A stretch of 64,000 nucleotides of DNA from Aurantimonas manganoxydans SI85-9A1 (lineage in GTDB: Bacteria > Pseudomonadota > Alphaproteobacteria > Rhizobiales > Rhizobiaceae), in contig NZ_CH672387.1 in assembly GCF_000153465.1 (NCBI RefSeq), positions 2,643,903 to 2,707,902 on the forward strand, given 5' to 3'. Under the pieces are notes generated by a model. It was not told the DNA's origin. It saw only the letters and a list, made by a program, of their open reading frames with translations, and did not search any database. Positions within the stretch are counted from its first letter, which is position 1; the number at the start of each line of letters is the position of its first letter. Shown in pieces: positions 50,323-62,126 of the stretch. The position numbers and the translations under genes are program-made.

Positions 50323-51233
50323 GAGGCATCCTCCACCATCCAGCTGAGAAGTTCGGGGAAGCTGTGACCGGACGCGGCAGCGATGTCGGGCACCAGCGAG
50401 GTCTCGGTCATGCCCGGCTGGGTGTTGACCTCCAGCCAGACCACCTCGCCGCCCGGACCGAAGCGGTCGTCATAGCGAAAGTCCGAGCGCGACACGCCGC
50501 GGCAGCCGAGCGCCGCATGGGCGGCCAGCGACCAGCCCTGGATCTTGCGCGCGACATCCTTGGGCAGGTCGGCCGGCACGATGTGGCTCGATCCGCCGGG
50601 CACATATTTGGAATCGTAATCGTAGAAGGCGTGGCCCTCGGTGACGATCTCGCAGACCTCCAGCGCCACGTCGCCCATCACTGCGCAGGTGAGCTCGCGA
50701 CCGGCGACGAAGCGCTCGATCATCACGATGTCGCCGTAGGGCCAGTCGTCGCCATAGAGCTGCTGCGGCGGATGCGGCTGGTCCTCGCGGACGATCAGCA
50801 CGCCGAAGCTCGAGCCCTCGGCCACCGGCTTGATGACGTAGGGCGGCGGCAGGACATGGCTTTCGGCCGCGTCGAGGCGATGGCGGAGCTTGGCTTCGGC
50901 CACCGGCACGCCGGCTGCCTTGGCGACGATCTTGGCCCGTTCCTTGTGCATGGCCAGCGCCGAGGCCAGCACCCCGGAATGGGTGTAGGGAATTTCCAGA
51001 TATTCGAGGATGCCCTGGATGGTGCCGTCCTCGCCGAAGGGCCCATGCAGCGCATTGAAGGCGACGTCCGGGCGCAGACGGGCCAGGGTCTCGGCGACGT
51101 TGCGGTCGACATCCACCGTGGTCACGGTGTAGCCGGCGGTCTCCAGCGCAGCCGCGCAGGCCTTGCCGGAGGCCAGGCTCACGGGCCGCTCCGACGAAAA
51201 CCCACCCATCAAGACTGCTACATGCTTGCCCAT
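50310..51233 (-). CDS. ddl: D-alanine--D-alanine ligase
   Basis: A 307-residue ATP-grasp enzyme from ATG 51233 ([23 protein letters not shown]). [37 protein letters not shown] carries substrate-binding residues, [15 protein letters not shown] the ATP-grasp lysine and loop, and [11 protein letters not shown] the metal-binding motif. It supplies D-Ala-D-Ala for MurF in the cytoplasm. It overlaps ftsQ by 13 nt. Confidence 0.97.
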   Translation of the reverse strand: MGKHVAVLMGGFSSERPVSLASGKACAAALETAGYTVTTVDVDRNVAETLARLRPDVAFNALHGPFGEDGTIQGILEYLEIPYTHSGVLASALAMHKERAKIVAKAAGVPVAEAKLRHRLDAAESHVLPPPYVIKPVAEGSSFGVLIVREDQPHPPQQLYGDDWPYGDIVMIERFVAGRELTCAVMGDVALEVCEIVTEGHAFYDYDSKYVPGGSSHIVPADLPKDVARKIQGWSLAAHAALGCRGVSRSDFRYDDRFGPGGEVVWLEVNTQPGMTETSLVPDIAAASGHSFPELLSWMVEDASCRR

Positions 51234-51456
51234 AGAACCCGATCCATCCTCAAAACGAGGGTATCGGCCATTCATCGCAGCCAGATGGTTAAGCGCGGGT
51301 TAAGGCACTCACGCTGAAGCAAGAAAATCGTAACGTTGCCACAATGGGGGTGGCAGATACGGGTCTGTCGTTCCGTTCAAATTTGCCTTCGCAGACAGCC
51401 GGTCCGTTAACGAATTGTCGATCATCTCCATGGTCGTGACCGTCAGGAGACATGCA

Positions 51457-51654
51457 ATGTCGAACGATCTGCATGATGCCGTCGAAGAAGTCGTGATCCG
51501 CGCCAAGCAGGAGCGCACGGTGCTGACGCTGGCCGATGCCGCAAGGCAGATCGCCATCGCCAGAGGCGCCACCGACCGCCGCGGGGACGGCGATCTGATG
51601 CTCGCCCTGATGAAGGAATCGGCGCGCCGCGGCGTCGCCATGCGCTTCAACTGA
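51457..51654 (+). CDS. Small hypothetical protein between murB and ddl (65 aa)
   Basis: ATG 51457 has CAGGAGA 8 nt upstream. The 65-residue peptide is helical and charged: DLHDAVEEVVIRAKQERTVLTLADAARQIAIARGA then GDLMLALMKESARRGVAMRF. The LTLADAARQIA segment looks like a small winged-helix or DNA-binding helix pair but is too short to prove. It is on the opposite strand from the whole dcw cluster, between murB and ddl, and splits that cluster into two runs. Confidence 0.7.
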   Translation: MSNDLHDAVEEVVIRAKQERTVLTLADAARQIAIARGATDRRGDGDLMLALMKESARRGVAMRFN

Positions 51655-51719
51655 GACGCGGCGAAAGAGTCAGGTGCGCGTTGATCGCCCGCGCGGCGCG
51701 TTAAGATGGCGTGCGGGTG

Positions 51720-52676
51720 TCAGTTGCCGAGAAACGGCTCCACCACGGCGCCGTCGCGGAACCGGCCGAGCCGCTTGATCTCCCATTCGAGCCGGATGCC
51801 AGACGCCTCCAGCACCCGGGCGCGCACCGTCTCGCCGAGACACTCCAGGTCGTAGGCGGTCGCCGACGCGTCGTTGATCATGAAATTGCAGTGCAGCTCG
51901 GACATGTGCGCGCCGCCGACGCGAAGCCCACGGCAGCCAGCCTTGTCGACTTCCTTCCAGGCGGAACTGCCGACCGGGTTCTTGAAGGTCGAGCCGCCGG
52001 TCTTCTCGCGGATCGGCTGCACCGTCTCGCGGTGATGCTGGACCTCGTCCATCTTCGCGCGGATCTCGGCCTCCTCGGCCGGATAGCCCTCGAAGACCGC
52101 CGAGGTGAAGATCAGGTCGCGCGACGCCGCCGAATGACGATAGGCGTAGCCCATCTCCTCATTGGTGAGGACATGCACGGCGCCCTGGCGATCGAGCGCC
52201 CGCACCTCGACCACCCGCTCGCAGGTCTCGACGCCGTTGGCGCCGGCATTCATGCGCAGAGCGCCGCCGATGGCGCCGGGAATGCCGTGGTAGAAGTGAA
52301 AGCCGCCGAGCCCCGCCTCGAGCGCCGCCGCGGCGAGCCGCTTGTCGGGCAGCGCGGTGCCGGCGCGCAGGGTGCGCTCTCCGATGCGCTCGACCTGGCC
52401 GAAGCCCTTGGCGGACAGGCGGATCACCACGCCCGGCACGCCGCCGTCGCGCACCAGGAGGTTTGAGCCGATCCCGACGACGAGCACCGGGATCTCCTCG
52501 GGCAGCGCCGCCAGGAAGGTCGCCAGATCCGCCTCGTCGGCCGGCTGGAACAACAGTTCGGCCGGACCGCCAGCGCGGAACCAGGTGATCTTGTCCATGC
52601 CGGCGTCCGGCGTCAGCCGACCCCGGACCGTCTCCAGCCTGTCGCCGAGGGAGGCCAGCAGATCCGCACCCGCCAT
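51720..52676 (-). CDS. murB: UDP-N-acetylenolpyruvoylglucosamine reductase
   Basis: A 318-residue flavoenzyme from ATG 52676, overlapping the murC stop by one base. The FAD-binding part has [31 protein letters not shown] and [16 protein letters not shown]; the substrate domain has YRHSAA and GGSTFKNP, with the catalytic Ser in the latter. It makes UDP-N-acetylmuramate with NADPH in the cytoplasm. It follows murC, as in related genomes. Confidence 0.96.
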   Translation of the reverse strand: MAGADLLASLGDRLETVRGRLTPDAGMDKITWFRAGGPAELLFQPADEADLATFLAALPEEIPVLVVGIGSNLLVRDGGVPGVVIRLSAKGFGQVERIGERTLRAGTALPDKRLAAAALEAGLGGFHFYHGIPGAIGGALRMNAGANGVETCERVVEVRALDRQGAVHVLTNEEMGYAYRHSAASRDLIFTSAVFEGYPAEEAEIRAKMDEVQHHRETVQPIREKTGGSTFKNPVGSSAWKEVDKAGCRGLRVGGAHMSELHCNFMINDASATAYDLECLGETVRARVLEASGIRLEWEIKRLGRFRDGAVVEPFLGN

Positions 52677-54103
52677 CAGGCCGAGGCCCGGCCATTGCCG
52701 GACGCCAGCGCTTCCAGATCCTTCGGCAGCGCATAGGCCCATTGCGAGATCGAGCCGGCGCCGAGGCAGACCACCATGTCGCCGGGCTCGGCCAGATTGT
52801 GGATCAGCGGGGCGAGTTCTTCCGGTCCGTCGATCAGGCGCGCATCGCGATGGCCACCGAGCTTCAGCCGTTCGACCAGGATCTCGGAGCTGACGAAGTC
52901 GATCGGCTCCTCGCCGGCGGCATAGACCGGCGCGATGATCACCGTGTCGGCGTCGTTGAAGCAGGCGGCGAAATCGGCGAACAGCGCCTGCAGCCGGCTG
53001 TAGCGATGCGGCTGGACCACCGCGATGACCCGGCCGCTGGCCGACGAGCGCGCCGCCGACAGCGCGGCCCGGATCTCCACCGGATGGTGGCCGTAATCGT
53101 CGTAGATGGCGACCTCGCCGACGACGCCGGTCAGGGTGAAGCGCCGCTTGACGCCGCCGAAGCCGGCAAGGCCCTTGCGAATGGCGTCTGCCGAGATGTT
53201 CAGGCGGTGCGCCACGGCGATCGCGGCGGTCGCGTTGGAGACGTTGTGGCGGCCCGGCATCGGCAGGACGAGGCCGTCGATGCGCTCGGTCGTGCCTTTC
53301 ACCCGGTCGCGGATCGAGATGTCGAAATGCGACTTGCCGGCGGTGAAGCTGACATTCTCGAAGCGCACGTCGGCCTGCAGGTTCTCGCCATAGGTGATGA
53401 TGCGGCGATCCTCGATGCGCGAGACCAACGCCTGCACTTCCGGATGGTCAAGGCACATCACGCCGAAACCGTAGAAGGGCACGTTCTCGACGAAGGCGCA
53501 GAACGCCTCGCGGACCTTGTCGAAGGTGCCGTAATGGTCGAGATGCTCGGGATCGATGTTGGTGACGACGGCGATATCGGCCGGCAGCTTCAGGAAGGTG
53601 CCGTCGGATTCGTCGGCCTCGACGACCATCCACTCGCCCTCGCCCATGCGGGCATTGGTGCCGTAGGCGTTGATGATGCCGCCATTGACCACGGTCGGAT
53701 CGAGTTCGCCGGCATCCAAGAGGGTCGCGACCATCGAGGTGGTCGTCGTCTTGCCATGGGTGCCGCCGATGGCGATGGCATGGCGGAAGCGCATCAGCTC
53801 GGCCAGCATCTCGGCGCGGCGCACGATCGGCAGCAGCCGCTCGCGGGCGGCGGCGAGCTCCGGATTGCTGCGCTTGATCGCCGTGGAGACGACCACGACT
53901 TCGGCCTGGCCGAGATTGTCGGCGGAATGGCCGACGAAGATCTTCACGCCCAGTTCCCGCAGACGCTGGACATTGGCGTTCTCGCCCTGGTCGGAGCCCT
54001 GGACGTTATAGCCGAGATTGACCAGCACCTCGGCGATGCCGCTCATCCCGATGCCGCCGATCCCGATAAAGTGGACCGGTCCGATGTTCGGCGGCATCTT
54101 CAT
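52676..54103 (-). CDS. murC: UDP-N-acetylmuramate--L-alanine ligase
   Basis: A 475-residue Mur ligase. [18 protein letters not shown] at the N-terminus binds UDP; the ATP P-loop is [16 protein letters not shown], and [11 protein letters not shown] and [17 protein letters not shown] follow, with [12 protein letters not shown] in the C-terminal domain. It adds L-Ala to UDP-MurNAc. The murG stop is 28 nt upstream. Confidence 0.97.
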   Translation of the reverse strand: MKMPPNIGPVHFIGIGGIGMSGIAEVLVNLGYNVQGSDQGENANVQRLRELGVKIFVGHSADNLGQAEVVVVSTAIKRSNPELAAARERLLPIVRRAEMLAELMRFRHAIAIGGTHGKTTTTSMVATLLDAGELDPTVVNGGIINAYGTNARMGEGEWMVVEADESDGTFLKLPADIAVVTNIDPEHLDHYGTFDKVREAFCAFVENVPFYGFGVMCLDHPEVQALVSRIEDRRIITYGENLQADVRFENVSFTAGKSHFDISIRDRVKGTTERIDGLVLPMPGRHNVSNATAAIAVAHRLNISADAIRKGLAGFGGVKRRFTLTGVVGEVAIYDDYGHHPVEIRAALSAARSSASGRVIAVVQPHRYSRLQALFADFAACFNDADTVIIAPVYAAGEEPIDFVSSEILVERLKLGGHRDARLIDGPEELAPLIHNLAEPGDMVVCLGAGSISQWAYALPKDLEALASGNGRASA

Positions 54104-54131
54104 GACCGCATCCCCCTGATTTCATGTGTGT

Positions 54132-55232
54132 TCAGCTTGGTTTCACGGCCTGCGGCATAGACTCAACGAGGTCGGCAAGCAACTCCGCCGCGTCGGGTAT
54201 CCCCGTCGCACGCGCCGCTGCGGCCATCGCAGCTGCCTTGGCCGGGTCGTCGGCGATGCCGGCGATCAGACCGGCGAGGCGCTCGGGCGTCAGTTGCGCC
54301 TGCGGCTCGACCAGCGCCCCGCCCTCGGCCTCGAGCCGCGCCGCATTGGCGGCCTGGTCGTGGTCGAGCGCATAGGGATAGGGCACGAGGATCGCCGGCC
54401 GGCCGACCACCGCGATTTCCGACACCGTCGAGGCGCCGGAGCGGCTGATCACCAGATGCGCCGCGCCGATCCGCTCGGCCATGTCGGAGAAGAACGGCGC
54501 GACCGTCGCGGGAATGCCCTCGGCTTCGTAGAAGCGGCGCACGGTCTCCTCGTCCTCGGCCCGCGCCTGCTGGGTGACGACCAGCCGCCGGCGCAGCGCC
54601 TCGGGCAGATGCGCAATCGCCTCGGGCATGACCTGCGAGAAGAACTGGGCGCCCTGGCTGCCGCCGAAGACGACGAGATTGAACGGCGCATCCGCCTCGG
54701 CCGGCTTGTAGGCCTGGCGTGCGGCGAGGATGACCGCGGGGCGCACCGGATTGCCGGTCACCGTAATCTTGCTGACGATGGCCGGATCGGCCTTGCCCTG
54801 CGGGATGCCGGCGGCGATGCGGTCGACCCGCGGCGCCAGGAACTTGTTCGCCCGGCCCATCACGGCGTTCTGCTCGTGGACCATGGTCGGGCGCCCGGCG
54901 CGCTGCGCCGCCATCAGCGGCGGCACGGTCGGATAGCCGCCGAAGCCGACGACCACCGCCGGGCGGATCTCGCGGATCAGCGCGCCGGCCTCGCGGAAGC
55001 CCCGCCACAGGGTCCACAGCGCGGAGAAGACCTTGACCGGGTTCTTCGAGGCGAAGGTCGCCGAGCGGACGCGGTGGATCTCCTTGACCGGAAACCGGTC
55101 GGCGAAACGGCCGGCGCGGTCGTCGGTGACGAGATGGACGTCGTGGCCGCGCGCGACGAGTTCGTGCGCCAGCGCCTCGGCCGGGAACAGATGGCCGCCC
55201 GTGCCGCCGGCGGAAAGCAGGATCGTGGTCAT
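54132..55232 (-). CDS. murG: Undecaprenyl-PP-MurNAc-pentapeptide-UDP-GlcNAc transferase
   Basis: A 366-residue GT28 enzyme from ATG 55232 (MTTILLSAGGTGGHLFPAEALAHEL), with the GGTGGHLFPA loop that contacts the lipid substrate. GFGGYPTVPPLMAA, NPVRPA, VFGGSQGAQFFSQV and ISRSGASTVSEIAVVGRPAILVPYPYALDHDQAANA form the donor site. It makes lipid II at the inner membrane face. A 108-nt gap lies between ftsW and this gene. Confidence 0.97.
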   Translation of the reverse strand: MTTILLSAGGTGGHLFPAEALAHELVARGHDVHLVTDDRAGRFADRFPVKEIHRVRSATFASKNPVKVFSALWTLWRGFREAGALIREIRPAVVVGFGGYPTVPPLMAAQRAGRPTMVHEQNAVMGRANKFLAPRVDRIAAGIPQGKADPAIVSKITVTGNPVRPAVILAARQAYKPAEADAPFNLVVFGGSQGAQFFSQVMPEAIAHLPEALRRRLVVTQQARAEDEETVRRFYEAEGIPATVAPFFSDMAERIGAAHLVISRSGASTVSEIAVVGRPAILVPYPYALDHDQAANAARLEAEGGALVEPQAQLTPERLAGLIAGIADDPAKAAAMAAAARATGIPDAAELLADLVESMPQAVKPS

Positions 55233-55340
55233 GGTCAGGCGATATCCATGCGGGCCGCCGGACGCAAGCGCGCGCCGCGACGGGCTGTCATGCACCGACG
55301 GCCTCTCAGGGCACGGCGGCGTTTGTATGGCCGCAGCCGT

Positions 55341-56504
55341 TCAGGCAGGGCTGTGCATCTGCCAGGTCCGCTCCAGAAGCCGGTCGGTATGCGAGCGGTT
55401 CTCGGGGCGCCGGCGCGTCAGCGCCAGGATGAAGCCGGCGGAGACCGCCACGGCCAGCATTGACGAGCCACCGTAGGAGATGAAGGGCAGCGTCATGCCC
55501 TTGGCGGGCATCAGCTGCAGGTTCACCGCCATGTTGATGATCGACTGCAGGCCGAACAGCAGGACGAGCCCGGCGATCGCCAGCCGGTTGAACACGTCGC
55601 GCTGGACCAGCGCCACCTGCAGCCCGCGGATCACGATGAAGGCGAAGATCGCCGCCAGCAGCGCGCAGGTGACGATGCCGAATTCCTCGGCGAGCACGGA
55701 GAAGGCGAAGTCGGTGTGGCTGTCGGGCAGCATCCGCTTGACGGTGCCCTCGCCCGGTCCCTGCCCCAGCCAGCCGCCGCGCATGATCGCCTCGCGGGCG
55801 GTGTCGGTCTGGAAGGTATCGCCCTCGCCGGTCAGGAAGCGGTCGATGCGGCTCGCCACATGCGGGAAGGCGACATAGGCCAGCAACGCGCCACCGGCGC
55901 CGATGCCGCCGAGAACGGCGATCCACAGCCAGGACAGGCCGGCCATGAAGAACAGCCCGCCCCAGGCGCCGGCGACCAGGATGGTCTGGCCGAGATCGGG
56001 CTGGGCAACGAGCAGCGCCACCGCCACCAGCAGCAGGATCAGCGCGAAGAGATTGCCGGGGATTTCGGGACGGCGCTGGTTCTCGGCGAACAGCCAGGCG
56101 CAGATCACCACGAAGGCGGGCTTCATGAATTCCGACGGCTGCAGGTTGAGCGGGCCGAGGTCGATCCAGCGCCGCGCGCCCTTGATCTCGGTGCCGAAGA
56201 ACAGCGCCAGCACCATCAACCCCATGGAGACGGCCAGCATGATCAGCGCGGCGCGCCGCACGCCGCGCGGGCTGAGCAGCGAACAGCCGAACATCACCAG
56301 CGCAGACGGGATCAGGAAGACCGCGTGCCGTTTGACGAAGTGGAAGGGCTCGAGCCCGATGCGCTCGGCGACGGGCGGGCTGGCAGCGAAGGACAACACC
56401 AGGCCGCCGACCAGCAGCGTCAGGAACGCCGCCAGGAACCAGCGATCGACGCCCCACCACCAGTCACTGATCACACCACGCTTGATCCGGCTCGTCATCG
56501 TCAT
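55341..56504 (-). CDS. ftsW: Septal peptidoglycan polymerase FtsW (SEDS family)
   Basis: A 387-residue membrane protein with about ten helices. [30 protein letters not shown] contains the conserved SEDS loop, [24 protein letters not shown] follows, and [11 protein letters not shown] and [19 protein letters not shown] close the set. With FtsI it polymerises septal glycan. Its start overlaps murD by 4 nt. Confidence 0.96.
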   Translation of the reverse strand: MTMTSRIKRGVISDWWWGVDRWFLAAFLTLLVGGLVLSFAASPPVAERIGLEPFHFVKRHAVFLIPSALVMFGCSLLSPRGVRRAALIMLAVSMGLMVLALFFGTEIKGARRWIDLGPLNLQPSEFMKPAFVVICAWLFAENQRRPEIPGNLFALILLLVAVALLVAQPDLGQTILVAGAWGGLFFMAGLSWLWIAVLGGIGAGGALLAYVAFPHVASRIDRFLTGEGDTFQTDTAREAIMRGGWLGQGPGEGTVKRMLPDSHTDFAFSVLAEEFGIVTCALLAAIFAFIVIRGLQVALVQRDVFNRLAIAGLVLLFGLQSIINMAVNLQLMPAKGMTLPFISYGGSSMLAVAVSAGFILALTRRRPENRSHTDRLLERTWQMHSPA

Positions 56505-57913
56505 CCCTTCCGGATCATCGCCACGTCCGGCAGCTTGCGTACCGCGTCGCGGAAGGCATCGCCCCGAACCTCGAAATTGCGAAACTGGTCGAAGCTGGCA
56601 CAGGCCGGCGACAGGAGGACGACCGCCTCCGCCCCCTCGCCCTGCGCTGCCGCGTCCACTGCCGCATCGGCCGCCGCGCGTTCCACCGCGACCTCCAGCG
56701 TACCGGAAATTTCGTAAGGAATTCGTTTACCAAGCGTGGCGGCAAAGGACGGCGCCGCTTCGCCGATCAGATAGGCCTTGGCGATCCGCGGGAAGAACGG
56801 CGACAGTGAACCGATGCCGCCCTCCTTGGGCAGGCCGCCGGCGATCCAGTGGATGCGCGGGAAGGCCGCCAGAGCGGGCGCTGCGGCCTCGGCATTGGTC
56901 GCCTTGGAATCGTTGACGAACAGCACGGAGCCGGCCCGGCCGACCTCTTCCATGCGATGCGCCAGCCCGGGGAAGCTCTCGAGGCCGGCAACGATCTCCT
57001 CGTCCGACAGGCCGAGCGCGGTGAAGACGGCGACCGCCGCGGCGGCGTTCTGGCCGTTGTGACGGCCGCGCAGCGAGCCGATGGCGGACAGGTCGAAGCT
57101 CGCCTCGGGGCGGCCCTCCATGCGCCGGTGCAGCATCCGGCCGTCGAAGCCGACGCCGGCATCGAGCCCGTCGGTCTGCGAGATCCGCACGACGGTGTGG
57201 CCTTCCGATTCCAGTTCGTCGGCGATCTGGCGGCAATGGGGATCGTCGACGCCGACGATGGCGAGCTGCGAGCCCGCCACCAGCCGCGCCTTGACCGCGG
57301 CGTAGCTGCTCATCGAGCCGTGGCGGTCGAGATGGTCGGGCGTCAGGTTGAGCAGCAGCCCGATGGACGGCTCGATCGTCGGCGCGAGGTCGATCTGGTA
57401 GGATGAGCACTCGACGACGTAGTGGCGCTCGGGCGCCGGCGGCGCGAGGGTCATCACCGCGACGCCGATATTGCCGCCGAGCTGTACGTCGCGCCCGGCA
57501 TGGGCAAGACAATGGGCGATCAGCGCCGTCGTCGTCGACTTGCCGTTGGTGCCGGTGATGGCGACGAACGGCGCCTCGGGCGCCAGCGCCCGGCGCTCGC
57601 GGCAGAACAGTTCGATGTCGCCGATCACCTCGACGCCGGCCGCATAGGCCAGAGCGACGGTCCAGTGCGGCCGCGGATGGGTCAGCGGCACGCCCGGCGA
57701 CAGCACCAGCGCGGCAAAGCGCGTCCAGTCGGCCGACGCCAGATCGACGGTCGGGATGCCCTCATCGATCGCCGCCTCGACGCTGGCCGGGTTGTCGTCC
57801 CAGGCCGCGACCTCGGCGCCGCCCTCCTGCAAGGCGCGCGCGGTCGCCCGGCCCGAGCCGCCCAGCCCGAACAGCGCCACCGACTTGCCAGAGAATGCGC
57901 GCGCCGGGATCAT
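56501..57913 (-). CDS. murD: UDP-N-acetylmuramoylalanine--D-glutamate ligase
   Basis: A 470-residue Mur ligase. [24 protein letters not shown] is the N-terminal dinucleotide-like fold, [21 protein letters not shown] the ATP P-loop, and [14 protein letters not shown] the conserved acidic and His site; [20 protein letters not shown] and [11 protein letters not shown] complete it. It adds D-Glu. Three bases separate it from mraY. Confidence 0.97.
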   Translation of the reverse strand: MIPARAFSGKSVALFGLGGSGRATARALQEGGAEVAAWDDNPASVEAAIDEGIPTVDLASADWTRFAALVLSPGVPLTHPRPHWTVALAYAAGVEVIGDIELFCRERRALAPEAPFVAITGTNGKSTTTALIAHCLAHAGRDVQLGGNIGVAVMTLAPPAPERHYVVECSSYQIDLAPTIEPSIGLLLNLTPDHLDRHGSMSSYAAVKARLVAGSQLAIVGVDDPHCRQIADELESEGHTVVRISQTDGLDAGVGFDGRMLHRRMEGRPEASFDLSAIGSLRGRHNGQNAAAAVAVFTALGLSDEEIVAGLESFPGLAHRMEEVGRAGSVLFVNDSKATNAEAAAPALAAFPRIHWIAGGLPKEGGIGSLSPFFPRIAKAYLIGEAAPSFAATLGKRIPYEISGTLEVAVERAAADAAVDAAAQGEGAEAVVLLSPACASFDQFRNFEVRGDAFRDAVRKLPDVAMIRKG

Positions 57914-57916
57914 CTG

Positions 57917-58999
57917 CTACCTCAGCTTCAGGGTCGACAGGCCGACGAAGGCCAGCATGAAGGCGATGATCCAGAAGCGGATCACGACCTGGCTTTCGGT
58001 CCAGCCGAGCTTTTCGAAATGGTGGTGGATGGGCGCCATCAGGAAGACCCGCCGTCCGGTCAGCTTGAACCAGCCGACCTGGATGATCACCGACAGCGCC
58101 TCGATGACGAACAGGCCGCCGATGATGGCGAGGACGATCTCGTGCTTGGTGGCGACCGCCACCGTGCCGGTCATGCCGCCCAGCGCCAGCGAGCCGGTGT
58201 CGCCCATGAAGATGGCGGCCGGCGGCGCGTTGAACCACAGGAAGCCGAGGCCGGCGCCGATCACCGCGCCGCAGATCGGCGCCAGTTCGCCGGTGCCGGC
58301 GACATAGTGGATCTGCAGATAGTTGGCGAAGTTCACGTTGCCGGCGACATAGGCGATCAGGCCGAAGGCACCGGCAGCGATCATGATCGGCACGATCGCC
58401 AGGCCGTCGAGACCGTCGGTCAGGTTCACGGCATTGGCCGCGCCGACGACGACGAAGGCGGCGAAGCCGACATAGAACCAGCCGAGATTGAGGAGGATTT
58501 CCTTGACGAAGGGAAACGCCAGCGAGGTCGCGAAGTCGCCGGTGCCGGCATAGATGATCAGCACCGCCGCGACGCCGGCGATCAGGAACTCCAGCGCCAG
58601 CCGCATCTTGCCGGAAAAGCCCTTGTCGCTCTGCTTGGTGACCTTGAGATAGTCGTCGTAGAAGCCGATCGCCCCGAAGCCGAGCGTCACCAGCAGCACC
58701 GTCCAGACATAGAGATTGCGCAGGTCCGCCCACAGCAGCGTCGCCGTCAGGAAGCCGGTCAGCATCATCAGGCCGCCCATGGTCGGCGTGCCGGCCTTCT
58801 TGAAATGGGTCTGCGGCCCGTCGGCGCGGATCGGCTGGCCGCGGCCCTGGCGCACGCGCAGATTGGCGATGACGACGGGGCCGAACAGGAAGACGACGAG
58901 GAAGCCGGTGATCATCGCCGCGCCGGTGCGAAAGGTGATGTACCGGAAGACGTTGAACAGCGGAAAATCGGCACCGAACTGGCCGAGATAGGCAATCAT
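57917..58999 (-). CDS. mraY: Phospho-N-acetylmuramoyl-pentapeptide transferase
   Basis: A 360-residue protein with ten membrane helices from ATG 58999. [14 protein letters not shown] and [23 protein letters not shown] hold the catalytic Asp pair; [11 protein letters not shown] gives the third Asp and [14 protein letters not shown] the His-rich loop. It transfers the pentapeptide to undecaprenyl phosphate, forming lipid I. Its start shares one base with the murF stop. Confidence 0.97.
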   Translation of the reverse strand: MIAYLGQFGADFPLFNVFRYITFRTGAAMITGFLVVFLFGPVVIANLRVRQGRGQPIRADGPQTHFKKAGTPTMGGLMMLTGFLTATLLWADLRNLYVWTVLLVTLGFGAIGFYDDYLKVTKQSDKGFSGKMRLALEFLIAGVAAVLIIYAGTGDFATSLAFPFVKEILLNLGWFYVGFAAFVVVGAANAVNLTDGLDGLAIVPIMIAAGAFGLIAYVAGNVNFANYLQIHYVAGTGELAPICGAVIGAGLGFLWFNAPPAAIFMGDTGSLALGGMTGTVAVATKHEIVLAIIGGLFVIEALSVIIQVGWFKLTGRRVFLMAPIHHHFEKLGWTESQVVIRFWIIAFMLAFVGLSTLKLR

Positions 59000-60510
59000 T
59001 AAGCGGCTCCCGCTGGGTCTGTATCGTCCGCCGGCGGCTCGGCCGGGGACATGGCGTCGCCGGAGGAGGTCTCCGGCGCGTCGGTTTCGGCCGCCTTGGG
59101 CGGATAGAGGGCGAGGAGCTTGTCGACCAGCGGCGAGAAGCCGATGCTCTTGGACGCCTTGACCATGACGACGTCGCCGGTGCGCATGGTCTTCAGCAGG
59201 CTCTCCAGCAATTCGCCGGCATTCTCGTGCCATTCGCGGCGCACGCGCGATTCCAGCACGTCGTCGAGCGCCTTCATCTCGTCGCCGGCCAGGAAGACGA
59301 GGTCGACGCCCGCCGCCTCGATCGGCTCGACCAGGCCGGCATGCAGGCCGGGCGCCTTGTCGCCGAGTTCCAGCATGTCCCCGAGCACGGCGATGCGGCG
59401 ACCGCCCTCGCCCGGTCGCGAGGCGCTCAGCACATCGAGCGCGGCGCGCATCGAGGCCGGGTTGGCGTTGTAGCTCTCGTCGATCAGTTCGACATGGCCG
59501 CCGGCCGGCATCGGCAGGAGGTCGCGCCCGCCGCGTCCCTTGACGGCGCGCCAGTCCTTCAGCGCGCCGGCGACCCGGTGGAGGTCGGCATGGGCCAGCG
59601 ACGCCGCGCCGAGGACGGCCAGGACGTTCTGCGCCATGTGGCGGCCGCGGGAGGTCAGTTCGACGCGCACGGTCTCGCCGCCCATATTCGCTTCCATCAC
59701 CGAATGCTCGCCGGTCGGCGCGAAGGACAGCAGCCGGAAGTCGGCGCCGGCACTTTCGCCGAAGGTGCGGATCTCGGTGACGCCGGCCTTGCGGGCCATG
59801 GTCGCCAGCGGGCCGCATTGCGGATCGTCGGCGTTGAGGATGGCGGTGCCGTCACTGACCAGCCCCTCGAAAATCTCGGCCTTGGCCTCGGCGATCTCGT
59901 CGAGGTCGCGGAAATGGCCGAGATGGGCCGGCGCGATCAGGGTGATGATCGCCAGATGCGGCCGCACCAGCTTGACCAGCGGCCGGATCTCGCCGGGATG
60001 GTTCATGCCGATCTCGAAGATGGCGAAGCGGGCGTCGCGCGGCAGGCGGGCGAGGCTCAGCGGCACGCCCCAGTGATTGTTGAAGGAGGCGGCGCTCGCA
60101 TGGACCTTGCCCTCGGCGGCCAGGCCATGGCGCAGGGCCTCCTTGGTGGTGGTCTTGCCGACGCTGCCGGTCACCGCGACGATGGTCGCCTTGGAGCGCG
60201 CCCGCGCGGCTTCCGCCAGCCGCGACATCGCCTTCAGGACGTCGTCGACGATCAGCAGCGGCGACTGCACCCGGCCGAGCGCCGGCAGCTTCTGCTCGGA
60301 AACGACATGCAGCGCCGCCCCCGCCTTGGTCGCGGCGGTCAGGAAGTCATGGCCGTCGAAGCGGTCGCCCTGGATGGCGAAGAAGGCGTCGCCCGCCTCC
60401 AGCGTCCGCGTGTCGATGGAGATGCCGGAGATCGCCGCCGGCAGATCGCCGAGCGGACGGGCATGCATCGCCGCCGCCATGGCGTCGACGTCCCACAGTG
60501 CTTCGTTCAT
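58999..60510 (-). CDS. murF: UDP-N-acetylmuramoyl-tripeptide--D-alanyl-D-alanine ligase
   Basis: A 503-residue Mur ligase, with [18 protein letters not shown], the P-loop [46 protein letters not shown] and [17 protein letters not shown]. It has a C-terminal Pro/Asp-rich tail of about 35 residues (after AALYPP) beyond the usual end. It adds D-Ala-D-Ala. It overlaps murE by 4 nt. Confidence 0.97.
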   Translation of the reverse strand: MNEALWDVDAMAAAMHARPLGDLPAAISGISIDTRTLEAGDAFFAIQGDRFDGHDFLTAATKAGAALHVVSEQKLPALGRVQSPLLIVDDVLKAMSRLAEAARARSKATIVAVTGSVGKTTTKEALRHGLAAEGKVHASAASFNNHWGVPLSLARLPRDARFAIFEIGMNHPGEIRPLVKLVRPHLAIITLIAPAHLGHFRDLDEIAEAKAEIFEGLVSDGTAILNADDPQCGPLATMARKAGVTEIRTFGESAGADFRLLSFAPTGEHSVMEANMGGETVRVELTSRGRHMAQNVLAVLGAASLAHADLHRVAGALKDWRAVKGRGGRDLLPMPAGGHVELIDESYNANPASMRAALDVLSASRPGEGGRRIAVLGDMLELGDKAPGLHAGLVEPIEAAGVDLVFLAGDEMKALDDVLESRVRREWHENAGELLESLLKTMRTGDVVMVKASKSIGFSPLVDKLLALYPPKAAETDAPETSSGDAMSPAEPPADDTDPAGAA

Positions 60511-61955
60511 CGGGCCGCCTCCGTGAGTGCTGCGCGGACCTCTTCATGGTCGCTGAAATGATGGGTGATGCCGGCCACCGTCTGGCCGACCTCGTGCCCC
60601 TTGCCGGCGATCACCACGGTGTCGCCGGTGCGCGCGCTGGCGACGGCCTCGCGGATCGCGGCGCGGCGGTCGCCGATCTCGCGGGCGCCGTTGGCGGCGG
60701 TCATGATCTCGGCGCGGATCGCCGCGGGCTCCTCGGAGCGCGGATTGTCGTCGGTGACGATGACGATGTCGGCGAGGCGCGCGGCGATCTCGCCCATCAT
60801 CGGCCGCTTCGCCCGGTCGCGGTCGCCGCCGCAACCGATCACCACCACCACGCGGCCCGTCGTGAACGGGCGCACCGCCGCCAGCACGTTCTCCAGCGCC
60901 TCGGGCTTGTGGGCGTAATCGACGAAGACCGGCGCGCCGTCCGCCGTGGTGCCGGCAAGGTCGAGCCGTCCGGCCGCGCCCTTCAGATGCTCCAGCGCCG
61001 CCAGCGCGTCGGCGGTCGCAACCCCGGTCGCGATGGCGAGACCGGCGGCGACGAGAGCGTTGGCCATCTGGAACTCGCCGGCCAGCGGCAGCACGACCCG
61101 GTGGATGCGGCCCTCCGCCTCGATCTCGGCGATCTGGCGCTGGCGCTCCAGCTCGAGCCGCTTTAGCGTCAGGAAATTGCCGCCACGGCCAACCGTCATC
61201 ACCTTCGCGCCGACGCTCGTCGCCACGTCGATGGCGCGGCCCGACCAGCGGTCGTCGGCGAAGATCACCGCCGGCGCGCCCTTCGGCAGCAGCGTCGTGA
61301 ACAGCCGCATCTTGGCGGCGAAATAGGACTCGATGTCGGGGTGATAGTCGAGATGGTCGTGGCCGAGATTGCTGAAGGCCGCCGCCGCCAGCCGCACGCC
61401 GTCGAGCCGGCGCTGGTCGATGCCGTGGCTCGACGCCTCCATCGCCGCATGGGTCACACCCTCGCCGGCCAGTTCCGCCATCAGCCGCATCAGCGCGATC
61501 GGATCGGGGGTGGTCAGCGAGCCGTATTCGTCGCGGCTCGGCGAGACGACACCGGTGGTGCCGACCGAGGCGGCGGCCAGGCCGCAGCGCGCCCAGATCT
61601 GGCGGGTGAAGGTGGCGATGGACGTCTTGCCGGCCGTCCCGGTGATGGCGACGACATGCTCCGGCTGGGCGCCATGGAAGCGCGCGGCCATCAGGGCGAT
61701 CGCCCTACGTGGATCGGCGGCGCGCAGGACCGGCAGCGTGGTTGCAATCTCCGCCCCCTCGCCGGCCAGGATCGCGGCGGCACCGCGCGCCTCGGCATCG
61801 GCGACGAAGCCGGCACCGTCGGCACGGCTGCCGGCCAAAGCGGCGAACAGGAAGCCGGCACCGGTCTCGCGCGAGTCGACGCACAGGCCGGCGATGTCCG
61901 GATCGGACGTCGTCTGCCCCGTGGCAAGATCCTCAGCGAGTTTGGAAAGCTTCAT
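60507..61955 (-). CDS. murE: UDP-N-acetylmuramoyl-L-alanyl-D-glutamate--2,6-diaminopimelate ligase
   Basis: A 482-residue Mur ligase from ATG 61955 ([14 protein letters not shown]). [17 protein letters not shown] and the ATP P-loop [20 protein letters not shown] are followed by [16 protein letters not shown] and the DNPRSEEP motif that selects meso-diaminopimelate over lysine. It adds DAP, as expected for a Gram-negative wall. A 171-nt gap after ftsI may contain a secondary promoter. Confidence 0.97.
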   Translation of the reverse strand: MKLSKLAEDLATGQTTSDPDIAGLCVDSRETGAGFLFAALAGSRADGAGFVADAEARGAAAILAGEGAEIATTLPVLRAADPRRAIALMAARFHGAQPEHVVAITGTAGKTSIATFTRQIWARCGLAAASVGTTGVVSPSRDEYGSLTTPDPIALMRLMAELAGEGVTHAAMEASSHGIDQRRLDGVRLAAAAFSNLGHDHLDYHPDIESYFAAKMRLFTTLLPKGAPAVIFADDRWSGRAIDVATSVGAKVMTVGRGGNFLTLKRLELERQRQIAEIEAEGRIHRVVLPLAGEFQMANALVAAGLAIATGVATADALAALEHLKGAAGRLDLAGTTADGAPVFVDYAHKPEALENVLAAVRPFTTGRVVVVIGCGGDRDRAKRPMMGEIAARLADIVIVTDDNPRSEEPAAIRAEIMTAANGAREIGDRRAAIREAVASARTGDTVVIAGKGHEVGQTVAGITHHFSDHEEVRAALTEAAR

Positions 61956-62126
61956 TAACCATGTTCCGAGCTGGACCGAAAAGCCGGCGCATCGCCCGCC
62001 GGCCCGTCGGTCTTCTATAGGCAAGCGCCCGTCCGGTGAAGCGCACATCTCGCTACGGCCCGACGCTTCGGTCCGGCTGTGGCTTTCCTGCGGCAGCGGT
62101 TCCGGCCGCCGCAGGTGATCCCCGGT

